Both the position numbers and the translations under genes were made by a program. 34,931 nt of DNA. It comes from an uncultured Roseobacter sp. (GTDB taxonomy: Bacteria; Pseudomonadota; Alphaproteobacteria; Rhodobacterales; Rhodobacteraceae). The notes under the pieces were generated by a model. The model ran no database searches. It saw only the letters and a program-made list of their open reading frames with translations, and was not told the DNA's origin. The stretch spans positions 1 to 34,931 of the forward strand of contig CAJXIL010000023.1 of NCBI GenBank assembly GCA_913054455.1, written 5' to 3'. Shown one piece after another: positions 7,952 through 15,460 of this stretch (position 1 is the first letter of the stretch; each line of letters opens with the position of its first letter).

Positions 7952-8836
7952 GTGGCGGCTGCGCTGGATATGCCCGTGCCCGCCGAATGGCAGGCTCTTG
8001 GGCTAACGCCGGGGCTTAGCCTGCGGGTCTTTGGCATGCGGCGGTCTGGCAATCACGCCATTTTGTCCTGGCTGCAGCGCAATGCGCCGGGCGGGCGCTC
8101 AGTGTTTTTGAACAATTGCAAGCCAGGCACAGATCCTTTGCGCAATTCACGCGGGATCGAGATCAACGGTGCACATGCCTCGCAGAACAAAGCAAAACGC
8201 AACCTGTCTGCGGTGACGCAGGAAGCCGGTGATGGCGCCCTGTTTCTGGTCTCTTATGAAGATACCAGCCCAGCAGAGTTTGATGTGTCGCGGCAGCCTT
8301 CTGGCATCTTCGATGAGGCACTGTTTTCACATAATGTGCTGATCTACCGGAGCTTTTTGAACTGGTCGGCTTCGTTGTTGAAGAAGATCCAGGGCAATCC
8401 TGGCTTCACGCTGGTACGGCGCAACGGCATCGTTTTGCGTACTATGGACAGCTATATCCGGCTGTTGGGGCTGGTGCGTAAGGCCAAGGAATCGGGGCTG
8501 GTCGCCATCTGCTATGACCGTTGGGTGCGCAGTTCTGACTACCGTGCTGAACGGTTGCAGCAGCTCGGGCTGACAGCGCATGACAATAGCCTTGGCGCGG
8601 TGCAGTCATATGGCGGCGGCTCTTCATTTCAGAAACAGGCCAGTTCGGCGGCCGAACTGGAAACCGACAAGCGTTGGCAGCAGATGCGTTGCGATGCGGA
8701 ATATCAGGCGCTGTTGCATCTGGCGGCGCGGGACAGGGCCTTGCTCGACGAGCTCGACGGGCTGTTCCCGGAGGATGCCGCCTTTTTGAGAGCTGTCGCC
8801 AAAACCCAGCCATTGCCGCGGGGAGAGAGCCTATGA
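7952..8836 (+). CDS. Sulfotransferase-like P-loop protein
   Basis: The 294-residue protein starts with GTG two bases after the lipoprotein stop. The block LRVFGMRRSGNHAILSWL (residues 24-41) resembles the 5'-phosphosulfate-binding loop of PAPS-dependent sulfotransferases, and R133 with S141 (YRSFLNWSAS) has the eight-residue spacing of the arginine and serine that bind the 3'-phosphate in that family. The segment between them is not typical, and I cannot see a substrate. The protein has no signal peptide or membrane helix, so it should act in the cytoplasm. It is sited between sdhA and sdhB, in the same transcript. It could alternatively be another P-loop transferase or kinase of sulfotransferase fold. 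Confidence 0.65.
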   Translation: MAAALDMPVPAEWQALGLTPGLSLRVFGMRRSGNHAILSWLQRNAPGGRSVFLNNCKPGTDPLRNSRGIEINGAHASQNKAKRNLSAVTQEAGDGALFLVSYEDTSPAEFDVSRQPSGIFDEALFSHNVLIYRSFLNWSASLLKKIQGNPGFTLVRRNGIVLRTMDSYIRLLGLVRKAKESGLVAICYDRWVRSSDYRAERLQQLGLTAHDNSLGAVQSYGGGSSFQKQASSAAELETDKRWQQMRCDAEYQALLHLAARDRALLDELDGLFPEDAAFLRAVAKTQPLPRGESL

Positions 8837-8976
8837 CCGCTTCCCTCTGCGCCCCATACCAAACATCTGCCGCAACTGCGGCACCACTTGAGTTTCGGAG
8901 GGGCCTTTGGGTCCAGCCGGTCCATCCGATCTCCTGTCAGTCGGGGGCGCTGGCCCTTGGCGTGACAGGCAGCTAA
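8833..8976 (+). CDS. Possible 47-residue protein before sdhB
   Basis: An ATG overlaps the stop of the sulfotransferase-like gene (ATGA) and opens a 47-codon frame that ends 16 bases before sdhB. The product has no recognisable domain. A neighbouring frame contains ICRNCGTT, which looks like part of a zinc ribbon, so this may instead be a decayed or frameshifted small gene, or an untranslated spacer. The translational coupling is the only positive evidence. Confidence 0.25.
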   Translation: MTASLCAPYQTSAATAAPLEFRRGLWVQPVHPISCQSGALALGVTGS

Positions 8977-8992
8977 GCAAGGAGAACGATCT

Positions 8993-9772
8993 ATGGTCGA
9001 ATTCGCACTTCCGAAAAATTCCAAGATCACCACGGGGAAGACGTGGCCCAAGCCCGACGGCGCGACCAATGTGCGCAAGTTCAAGATTTACCGCTGGAAC
9101 CCGGACGACGGCAAGAACCCGCAGGTGGACACCTATTTCTTGGATATGGACAAATGTGGTCCAATGATCTTGGATGCGCTGATCAAGATCAAAAACGAGA
9201 TTGATCCAACGCTGACCTTCCGCCGGTCCTGCCGTGAAGGTATCTGTGGCTCCTGCGCCATGAACGTTGACGGCATCAACACGCTGGCCTGTATCTACGG
9301 GCTGGATGAGGTCAAGGGCGATGTCAAAATCTACCCGCTTCCCCATATGCCAGTGGTCAAGGATCTCATTCCCGATCTTACCCATTTCTACGCGCAGCAT
9401 GCCTCGATCATGCCCTGGCTGGAAACCAAGACCAACGCCCCCGCAAAAGAGTGGCGTCAGTCCATTGAGGACCGAAAAAAGCTCGACGGTCTCTATGAAT
9501 GCGTGATGTGCGCCAGTTGCTCGACTTCTTGTCCGAGCTACTGGTGGAATGGCGACAAATATCTTGGGCCAGCAGCGCTGCTGCACGCCTACCGCTGGAT
9601 CATCGACAGCCGTGATGAGGCAACGCCAGAGCGTCTGGACCAGCTGGAAGACCCCTTCAAGCTTTATCGCTGCCACACCATCATGAACTGCACCAAGACC
9701 TGCCCCAAGGGTCTGAACCCGGCCGAGGCAATCGCCCATATCAAACATATGATGGTTGATCGCGCCGTCTGA
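8993..9772 (+). CDS. sdhB: Succinate dehydrogenase iron-sulfur subunit
   Basis: The 259-residue subunit carries electrons from SdhA to quinone. C80, C85, C88 and C100 hold the 2Fe-2S cluster ([10 protein letters not shown]). C170, C173, C176 and C238 match the 4Fe-4S ligands, and C180, C228 and C234 the 3Fe-4S ligands. The ribosome binding site AAGGAG lies just before the ATG. Unlike most bacteria, sdhB is separated from sdhA by about 1.3 kb holding a lipoprotein gene and a sulfotransferase-like gene. A terminator follows, but with a further small gene downstream. Confidence 0.98.
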   Translation: MVEFALPKNSKITTGKTWPKPDGATNVRKFKIYRWNPDDGKNPQVDTYFLDMDKCGPMILDALIKIKNEIDPTLTFRRSCREGICGSCAMNVDGINTLACIYGLDEVKGDVKIYPLPHMPVVKDLIPDLTHFYAQHASIMPWLETKTNAPAKEWRQSIEDRKKLDGLYECVMCASCSTSCPSYWWNGDKYLGPAALLHAYRWIIDSRDEATPERLDQLEDPFKLYRCHTIMNCTKTCPKGLNPAEAIAHIKHMMVDRAV

Positions 9773-9809
9773 TCTGCCGGGGCCTTCTGGCACCAGACTG
9801 TATGATTTC

Positions 9810-9846
9810 AAACCCTCGGGCAGGAAACTGTCTGGGGGTTTTCGTT
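9810..9846 (+). terminator. Rho-independent terminator after sdhB
   Basis: A 14-base stem with three G-T pairs (AAACCCTCGGGCAG / CTGTCTGGGGGTTT, loop GAAA) is followed by TTTTCGTTT. It lies 38 bases after the sdhB stop and should end most sdh transcripts. Confidence 0.88.
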
Positions 9847-9983
9847 TCACAAAGAGAGCAATCACGGCAATTGCCCTGCACTAAATGCATGGCGAGACTG
9901 CATTTATATCCGGTGTCCTTTGACTTTGAAGCGCCTATGTTCTGGCTAAGGGAGAGGTTTCAAACCGATCAGGATACGAGACG

Positions 9984-10148
9984 ATGAAGACCGTAGAATT
10001 TCTGCCCAACACAGCTGCCGAGGCCAAAGCCAAACAGGCGCTGCAAGATCTGGACCAAGCCTGGGCCTATTACACCCCAGAGGCACTGACCCAGAGCAAG
10101 GACAGTGAAGCCACCGAGGGTTTTGTGCCCTATTACGACGCAGCCTGA
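9984..10148 (+). CDS. Small acidic protein, 54 residues
   Basis: A short gene between two terminators encodes 54 residues, beginning MKTVEFLPNTAAEAK and ending EGFVPYYDAA. It is acidic, alanine-rich, probably one helix (residues 10-31) followed by an aromatic tail with YY pairs (WAYYTP, VPYYDA). It has no signal peptide or cysteine. The upstream ACGAG is a poor ribosome binding site, but the codon use resembles neighbouring genes and a perfect terminator follows 20 bases later, which supports a real single-gene transcript. I recall similar short proteins beside sdh in Roseobacter-group genomes but know no function. Confidence 0.6.
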   Translation: MKTVEFLPNTAAEAKAKQALQDLDQAWAYYTPEALTQSKDSEATEGFVPYYDAA

Positions 10149-10169
10149 TAAGGGGACTGCGTTATTCAG

Positions 10170-10206
10170 AAACCTCCGACCTCCCTCGGGTCGGAGGTTT
10201 TTGTTT
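10170..10206 (+). terminator. Strong rho-independent terminator
   Basis: A perfect 12-base-pair stem (AAACCTCCGACC / GGTCGGAGGTTT) with a seven-base loop and TTTTGTTT tail ends the 54-residue gene. Confidence 0.95.
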
Positions 10207-10239
10207 GAGCTGATGACAGGGAGGCGGTAGAGCGCTGAT

Positions 10240-10431
10240 ATGCCTATTCTTCTGTTGCTCCTGATCACTGGCGTTTTTGCCTATTTTATCTACCGTCGTA
10301 AAACGACCACCCTGACTCGTGACTGCCGCTGGCGTCAGGAACGGAGCCGGAACCAATGGCGTTGCAATAGCTGTGGTGCGGTGCAGTCCGGCACAGCAGA
10401 TCCCCGCGATTGTTTGCGGGGGCGGCAGTAG
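10240..10431 (+). CDS. Small membrane protein with zinc-ribbon-like tail
   Basis: The 63-residue protein starts with a single membrane segment (PILLLLLITGVFAYFIY, residues 2-18) and a basic stop-transfer (RRK). The cytoplasmic tail has DCRWRQER, WRCNSCG and ADPRDC: four cysteines that could bind one zinc. I have seen this pattern as a conserved hypothetical in Rhodobacteraceae. No catalytic residues are evident. It lies about 35 bases after the previous terminator and 120 bases before the DUF1989 gene, so it probably has its own promoter. Confidence 0.65.
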   Translation: MPILLLLLITGVFAYFIYRRKTTTLTRDCRWRQERSRNQWRCNSCGAVQSGTADPRDCLRGRQ

Positions 10432-10552
10432 CACTGGGGTCTTCAGTAGGGGCTCTGGGCGCCCTGACGGAGGCGTGAGTGCATGGCGTGATCAGGCTTG
10501 CGCTGGCTTTTGAAAAAGGGCCTAGATGGACCAAACAATGGAAGGTTCATAC

Positions 10553-11410
10553 ATGGTTCAATCATCCCATGAGGCGCCAGGGGATGCCGGGGCGCGCCGC
10601 GCTGTCAAACCGGTGATCTGCTATCCCAATTCGACACTGCCGGTACCGGATCTTGCGTTGTACCGCGCTGCCCGAGCGGGTGCCACAAAGACGGGTGAGG
10701 TATTAGTCCCTGCCCGCGATGCGGCCTGTTTCGAGGTGCCTGCTGGGCATTTCTTTCGGATCACTTCGGTTGAGGGGCCGCAGGTGGGGGATTTGAACTT
10801 GTGGAACCGCGATAGCCTGTCTGAGCGGTTCTATTCCGGCAAGACCCGCGCCCTGCATGGCACCCATATCACCACGGGCGAGCGTATGTGGACCAGCTTC
10901 CCCGCCATGCGCCCTATGGCGACCATCATCGAGGATAGTCTGGACTGGTACGGGATGGATGAGTTTGGCGGCTCGGTGCATGATGTGATTGGCACCCGCT
11001 GTGACCCCTACACGGGAAACCTGCTGACAGGCAGCCAGTACCACCATTGCTGTCATTCCAATCTGACCCGTGCCCTGGCAGATCACATGGGCGTAAGCAC
11101 CGCAGAGGCGGAACCCCATGTGCATGACGTGCTCAACGTCTTTATGTGTACCGGGTTCACCCGCGACACTGGGCAGTACTTCATGAAGCAAAGCCCGGTT
11201 CGCCCGGGTGATTTTCTTGAGTTCTTTGCTGAGATACCATTGTTGGGCGCTTTGAGTGCTTGTCCGGGCGGGGATTGTTCGTCTGAACACTCCAGCGATA
11301 CAGCGGCCTGCTATCCGCTGCTGGTGGAGACCTTTGCGCCTCAAGAGGGGGCGCTTGTGGGCTGGCACAGCCCAGACCTCAATGGCTACGATCAGAGTCA
11401 TGGTCGGTAA
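10553..11410 (+). CDS. DUF1989 (urea carboxylase-associated family) protein
   Basis: The protein of 285 residues belongs to the DUF1989 family, whose members accompany urea carboxylase and allophanate hydrolase in some bacteria and occur alone in others. Family landmarks are PAGHFFRITSVEGPQVGDLN (residues about 64-83), the run ALHGTHITTGERMWTSFPAM, CDPYTGN and the metal-binding candidate HHCCHSNL. I chose the ATG at 10553 because GGAAGG lies seven bases before it; ATGs at 10526 and 10538 have no good ribosome binding site. No urea carboxylase gene is nearby, so the substrate is open. The carboxyl end (GYDQSHGR) is close to a convergent hairpin and the deoD terminator. Confidence 0.8.
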   Translation: MVQSSHEAPGDAGARRAVKPVICYPNSTLPVPDLALYRAARAGATKTGEVLVPARDAACFEVPAGHFFRITSVEGPQVGDLNLWNRDSLSERFYSGKTRALHGTHITTGERMWTSFPAMRPMATIIEDSLDWYGMDEFGGSVHDVIGTRCDPYTGNLLTGSQYHHCCHSNLTRALADHMGVSTAEAEPHVHDVLNVFMCTGFTRDTGQYFMKQSPVRPGDFLEFFAEIPLLGALSACPGGDCSSEHSSDTAACYPLLVETFAPQEGALVGWHSPDLNGYDQSHGR

Positions 11411-11483
11411 GAGTTGACAGGAAAAGGTGGGGCTCCCGCGTAGGGCTTGCTGCATAAAAAATGCAGCGCCCCCCTTGGGCCAA

Positions 11484-11511
11484 GCAGCGCGTCGCATTGG
11501 CGACGCGCTGC
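11484..11511. terminator. Perfect 12-base-pair hairpin between convergent genes
   Basis: GCAGCGCGTCGC-ATTG-GCGACGCGCTGC is perfectly self-complementary and lies between the convergent DUF1989 and deoD genes. There is no T-run on either side, so it may be a weak or rho-assisted terminator, or a transcript-stabilising stem. Confidence 0.5.
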
Positions 11512-11560
11512 GGTTGCGCAGAACGCAGGGTTTGGTCAGAGAAAAGACAGGCCACACAGA

Positions 11561-11583
11561 AAAAGGGCGGCCCATTGGCCGCC
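11561..11583 (-). terminator. Terminator of deoD
   Basis: On the minus strand the stem GGCGGCC-AATG-GGCCGCC is followed by CTTTTTC, about 40 bases after the deoD stop codon. Confidence 0.82.
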
Positions 11584-11623
11584 GCTGTGTCATCAAATCT
11601 TACCAGATTGGGGCCTGACCGGT

Positions 11624-12328
11624 TTAGGAAAAGGCCGCCTCCAGAGCGATCTCAACCATATCACCAAAACTGCGTTCGCGCTGCTCTGAGGGCAGAGCCT
11701 CGCCGGTGCCAAGATGGTCGGAGACCGTCAGCACAGCCAGGGCGCGGCACTGATAACGTGCGGCCAGGGTGTAGAGCTCTGCGGCTTCCATTTCGACGCC
11801 CAGAATGCCGTGTCGCACCATCTGTTCATTCAGGTCGGGACGTTCATCGTAAAAGGTATCGGAGGAATAGATGCCCCCCACATGGATGCCAATCTCGCGC
11901 GATTGTGCCGCCTGAGCTGCAGCCTGCAGAAGGGACCAATCCGCCGCGGGGGCAAAGTTCACGTCCTTGAAAATGCTGTGTGATGGAGAACCAACGGTGG
12001 ATGCTGTCATTGCCAGAATAACATCGCGCAATTTGACCTGTGGCTGCATTCCGCCACATGACCCAATACGGATCAGTGTTTTTGCACCAAAGTCGCGGAT
12101 CAATTCATTTGCGTAGATAGAAAGGGAGGGCATTCCCATGCCGCTGCCCTGAATTGTAACCCGATGACCATTCCAGCTGCCAGTATATCCCAGCATTCCG
12201 CGGACTTCGTTTACCAGCTGGGCATTTTGCAAAAAATTCTCTGCTGCCCATTTCGCCCGATATGGGTCGCCCGGCATTAGCACAGTTTCTGCAATATCGC
12301 CCTGTTGAGCGCCGATATGAATAGTCAT
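11624..12328 (-). CDS. deoD: Purine nucleoside phosphorylase, DeoD type
   Basis: The 234-residue enzyme splits purine (deoxy)nucleosides with phosphate to free base and (deoxy)ribose-1-phosphate. Key residues fall at the same numbers as in E. coli PNP: H4 at the subunit interface, R24, R87 and S90 for phosphate, E181 for ribose and D204 for the purine (SDHLGTG). PGDPYRAK (19-26) is the N-terminal signature. It should act as a hexamer in the cytoplasm. A GGGAGAA ribosome binding site precedes the ATG. It lies 20 bases downstream of the H-NS-like gene and may be cotranscribed with it; purine salvage also fits the nucleoside-type ABC transporter at 24.6-29.6 kb. Confidence 0.96.
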   Translation of the reverse strand: MTIHIGAQQGDIAETVLMPGDPYRAKWAAENFLQNAQLVNEVRGMLGYTGSWNGHRVTIQGSGMGMPSLSIYANELIRDFGAKTLIRIGSCGGMQPQVKLRDVILAMTASTVGSPSHSIFKDVNFAPAADWSLLQAAAQAAQSREIGIHVGGIYSSDTFYDERPDLNEQMVRHGILGVEMEAAELYTLAARYQCRALAVLTVSDHLGTGEALPSEQRERSFGDMVEIALEAAFS

Positions 12329-12348
12329 GGTTTTCTCCCGTTCTGGAA

Positions 12349-12666
12349 TCAGATTTCCAGGTCAGAGATATCCATACCAGAGGTGATAGCAGAATGCACC
12401 CAATGGGGTTTGCGCCCGCGGCCACTCCAGGTTTCCTCTGGATTGCTGGGATTGCGATACTTTGCAGCAGCTTTTTGCTTTTTGCCGCTGGCCTTAGACT
12501 GGCCTGCAATTTCATCCAACGAGAAGCCATATTTGGCAGCGGCCTCTTCGGCGGCCTTAATGGCTTCCTTGCGCTCGCGCTGTTCTGCCTCTTTCAAGGC
12601 ATCATCAATGCCGGCTTTAAGTTCCAGAAGCTCTTTTCGGGACATTTCCGAAAGATTAAGGCTCAT
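12349..12666 (-). CDS. H-NS family nucleoid-associated protein
   Basis: The 105-residue protein has an N-terminal coiled coil (about residues 6-45, rich in E, K and A) for dimerisation and a C-terminal DNA-binding core with [11 protein letters not shown] (79-89), the H-NS/HvrA/Spb hallmark that reads the minor groove of AT-rich DNA. Rhodobacter HvrA is a small protein of this type that controls photosynthesis and nitrogen genes. Members of this family silence horizontally acquired DNA or tune growth-phase genes. GGAG lies eight bases before the ATG. The upstream region has an imperfect inverted repeat that may be a promoter operator. Confidence 0.88.
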   Translation of the reverse strand: MSLNLSEMSRKELLELKAGIDDALKEAEQRERKEAIKAAEEAAAKYGFSLDEIAGQSKASGKKQKAAAKYRNPSNPEETWSGRGRKPHWVHSAITSGMDISDLEI

Positions 12667-12686
12667 ATTGACACTCCAAAGTTCAG

Positions 12687-12714
12687 ATATCGCACGCGAA
12701 TTGTTGCGTGATAT
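12687..12714. promoter_or_regulatory. Imperfect inverted repeat upstream of the H-NS-like gene
   Basis: ATATCGCACGC and GCGTGATAT face each other across GAATTGTT; all pairs match except a two-base bulge. It sits 21-48 bases upstream of the minus-strand H-NS-like start and overlaps its likely promoter, consistent with autoregulation or another operator. Confidence 0.35.
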
Positions 12715-12798
12715 GTCTTAATGCCAAAACTAATTGAGATTTCCAGTCAAATTTTCAATTTGGCAGGCGTTTTTGGCAAAATGAAGCGCTGCAGCAAT

Positions 12799-14763
12799 CT
12801 ATGAGGGTTGTGATAGTTTAATAATATCCGCCATGATTGTGTTTAATTCAAAATCCTTTGGCGTATAAACACGGGCCACTCCCATTTGGCTTAATTTTTC
12901 AGCGTCTTCATCAGGAATGATACCGCCGACGACGACGGGAATATGGCCAAGTTCAGCCTCCTGCATGCGCTGCATTAAGTCTTCGACGAGCGGCAGGTGG
13001 CTGCCCGACAGAATGGAGAGCCCAACAACATGTGCCTCGTCATCCTGTGCCTGGCTGACCAGTTCTTCGGGGGTCATGCGAATACCGTCATAGGTGATAT
13101 CCATACCGCAATCGCGCGCACGGAATGCGATTTGTTCGGCGCCATTTGAATGGCCGTCCAAGCCGGGTTTGCCCACCACAAATTTCAAGCGCCGACCAAG
13201 TTGATCGGAGACGGTATTGACCGCTTCGCGCAGATCCTCCAGGCCTTCGGTCTTGTTGGAGGGGGAGCCGGAAACGCCGGTGGGGCCGCGATAGGTCCCA
13301 TGCACCTTGCGCATCTCTTCTGCCCATTCCCCTGTGGTTACGCCAGCCTTAGCGGCCTTGATCGAAGGCACCATGATATTGTTGCCGTCGCGCGCTGCGG
13401 TGCGCAGATCTGCCAGAGCGGCTGCCACGGCGTCAGCATCGCGCGATGCACGCCAGGCATTCAGGCGGGAGATCTGTTCCTGCTCCACAGCGGGATCTAC
13501 CACCATGATGCCCCCATCTTCGGTCTGCAGGGGCGAGGCCTCACCCTCCGTCCAGCGGTTCACGCCGACGACAACGGTCTCGTTGCGCTCAATGCGGTTC
13601 AGCCGTTCGGCGTTGGAATCCACCAAGCGGGACTTCATGTATTCAATGGAGGCGACCGCGCCGCCCATGGATTGCAGGTTGGCAAGCTCGGCGCGGGCGC
13701 CTTCTTTCAGGGCTTCGACCTTCGTGTCGACCGCCGGGTTGCCTTCAAACAGGTCGTCAAACTCCAGCAGATCGGTCTCATAGGCCAGGATCTGTTGCAT
13801 CCGCATGGACCATTGCTGGTCCCAGGGGCGGGGCAGGCCAAGGGCTTCGTTCCAGGCGGGCAGCTGCACGGCACGGGCGCGGGCCTTTTTCGACAGGGTG
13901 ACGGCCAGCATCTCAATCAGGATACGGTAGACGTTGTTCTCCGGCTGCTGTTCCGTGAGACCCAGTGAGTTTACCTGCACGCCATAGCGGAAACGGCGGA
14001 ACTTGGGGTCCTCAACGCCGTAGCGGTCGCGGCAGATCTCATCCCAGAGATCGACAAAGGCGCGCATTTTGCACATCTCAGTGACAAAACGGATGCCAGC
14101 ATTCACAAAGAAGGAAATCCTCCCAACCAGAGCCGGGAAATCCTCGGGTGCAATGCGCGGCTTCAGCTCATCAAGAACCGCCTGGGCGGTGGCAAGGGCA
14201 AAGGCCAGTTCTTGTTCTGGCGTCGCACCTGCCTCTTGCAGGTGGTAGGAACAGACATTCATCGGGTTCCATTTGGGAACGTTGGTGTAGCAATACTCGG
14301 CCACATCCGCGATCATCTTGAGGCTTGGCTTGGGGGGGCAGATATAAGTGCCCCGGCTCAGGTATTCCTTGATCAGGTCGTTTTGCACCGTGCCCTGCAA
14401 CTTGGAAACATCCGCGCCTTGTTCCTCAGCGGCGGCAATATAGAGCGAGAGCAGCCAGGGCGCCGTTGCATTGATGGTCATCGAGGTGTTCATCTGCTCC
14501 AGCGGGATTTGATCGAACAGGCTGCGCATATCGCCGAGGTGACCAATAGGGACACCCACTTTACCCACTTCGCCGCGCGCCAGTACATGGTCGCTGTCAT
14601 ACCCCGTTTGGGTGGGCAGATCGAAGGCAACAGAGAGACCTGTTTGCCCCTTGGCGAGGTTGGATCGGTAGAGCGCGTTCGAGGCCTTAGCAGTGGAGTG
14701 GCCGGCATAGGTCCGGATCAGCCAGGGACGATCAGTTTTGCGGTCATTCTGCATCTGCGACAT
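12799..14763 (-). CDS. ecm: Ethylmalonyl-CoA mutase (B12-dependent)
   Basis: The 654-residue enzyme rearranges (2R)-ethylmalonyl-CoA to (2S)-methylsuccinyl-CoA using adenosylcobalamin. It has the methylmalonyl-CoA-mutase TIM-barrel in the first 500 residues (DLPTQTGYDSDH near 44-55, QNDLIKEYLSRGTYI near 127-141) and a C-terminal B12 domain with D536-x-H538-xx-G541 (GLDGHSNG), the base-off histidine motif, then GLSILSGSH. The single-chain form and about 650 residues match ethylmalonyl-CoA mutases rather than two-subunit methylmalonyl-CoA mutases. It is transcribed opposite to ccr, about 2.3 kb away. GAGG lies six bases before the ATG. Methylmalonyl-CoA mutase remains the alternative, less likely given the ccr/mch/mcl2 context. 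Confidence 0.9.
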   Translation of the reverse strand: MSQMQNDRKTDRPWLIRTYAGHSTAKASNALYRSNLAKGQTGLSVAFDLPTQTGYDSDHVLARGEVGKVGVPIGHLGDMRSLFDQIPLEQMNTSMTINATAPWLLSLYIAAAEEQGADVSKLQGTVQNDLIKEYLSRGTYICPPKPSLKMIADVAEYCYTNVPKWNPMNVCSYHLQEAGATPEQELAFALATAQAVLDELKPRIAPEDFPALVGRISFFVNAGIRFVTEMCKMRAFVDLWDEICRDRYGVEDPKFRRFRYGVQVNSLGLTEQQPENNVYRILIEMLAVTLSKKARARAVQLPAWNEALGLPRPWDQQWSMRMQQILAYETDLLEFDDLFEGNPAVDTKVEALKEGARAELANLQSMGGAVASIEYMKSRLVDSNAERLNRIERNETVVVGVNRWTEGEASPLQTEDGGIMVVDPAVEQEQISRLNAWRASRDADAVAAALADLRTAARDGNNIMVPSIKAAKAGVTTGEWAEEMRKVHGTYRGPTGVSGSPSNKTEGLEDLREAVNTVSDQLGRRLKFVVGKPGLDGHSNGAEQIAFRARDCGMDITYDGIRMTPEELVSQAQDDEAHVVGLSILSGSHLPLVEDLMQRMQEAELGHIPVVVGGIIPDEDAEKLSQMGVARVYTPKDFELNTIMADIIKLSQPS

Positions 14764-14874
14764 GGAGAGCCTCGCGTTGTCTAGTCGGTAATTATATTTC
14801 GTCAGCGAGATCTAGACTGCAATTTTCGACCGATGTCAATTCGCTGCGTTGCGGCAATTGCTCTGTCGCAACAA

Positions 14875-14908
14875 AAAGCCTGTCTTTGCTGAGGCAAAGA
14901 CAGGCTTT
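14875..14908 (-). terminator. Terminator of the 110-residue secreted-protein gene
   Basis: AAAGCCTGTCTTTGC-TGAG-GCAAAGACAGGCTTT is a perfect 15-base-pair stem. On the minus strand it is followed by TTGTTG with TTTTT overlapping the stem end. It lies about 50 bases after the stop of the gene at 14959 and upstream of ecm, isolating the two. Confidence 0.92.
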
Positions 14909-14958
14909 GGGAGAGTTCGATTTGGCACGGAAGCGCGCGGCGCCGGCACAGGTACGGG

Positions 14959-15291
14959 TTAGTTATAGGTATATGTGCCGATTTTGCAGACGTTGATCCC
15001 CTGGGCGACCAAGACGTCGTCATCGTCAAAAATGGCCTTGAAGTCGAACTTGCAGTAACCAGTGCCATCGTCAAAATCGATGCGAACAGATTGGCCGGGG
15101 CGCAGCACGTCGCGCCCGAGAATGTCCTCTTCCCAGGAATCAGTCCCTTTGTTGGACCCGTAGAATTCCATGATGGTGTAACTTGTATTGTTCACGATGG
15201 TCACACGCCGGTCGAGCGCTGCTGCGGGCAGAGCAACCACTGTGGACAGGATCGCAGCAAAAGCGGTTGTTAAAATAGTTCTGCGGTTCAT
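14959..15291 (-). CDS. Small secreted protein with N-terminal RR signal, unknown function
   Basis: I chose the second ATG (15291), giving 110 residues, because GAGGAA lies about ten bases before it; the first ATG (15300) would be almost on top of that site. The start MNRRTILTT, hydrophobic run and LPAAALD cleavage site form a signal peptide that could be Tat-type because of the twin arginines. The mature part of about 85 residues begins RRVTIVNNTSYTIMEFYGSN and has two cysteines (YCKFDF and VCKIG). The asparagine/glycine-rich beta pattern suggests a small beta-sandwich. I recall conserved periplasmic relatives in Rhodobacteraceae, sometimes misnamed argininosuccinate lyase. It has its own terminator and diverges from the acyltransferase gene. 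Confidence 0.78.
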   Translation of the reverse strand: MNRRTILTTAFAAILSTVVALPAAALDRRVTIVNNTSYTIMEFYGSNKGTDSWEEDILGRDVLRPGQSVRIDFDDGTGYCKFDFKAIFDDDDVLVAQGINVCKIGTYTYN

Positions 15292-15460
15292 GACGATCAT
15301 TTCCTCTTGTTGTTGGTTCTCTGGGCGCGTTGGCCCTTGGCGTGCACCGTTAGCCTATCACAAAGAGGTGATGCGGCGGTAATGGGTTTTGAAAAAGTGA
15401 AATCTGTTGCCTTCTCGCAGTTTGCTTTTCCCTGCGTGGTATTCCCTGTAGGCTTGGTCC

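Noticed and set aside
8850-8980. Zinc-ribbon fragment ICRNCGTT in an alternative frame before sdhB
   Set aside because: Only a single CxxC is present and restoring the frame requires a shift; I cannot support a real or broken gene.
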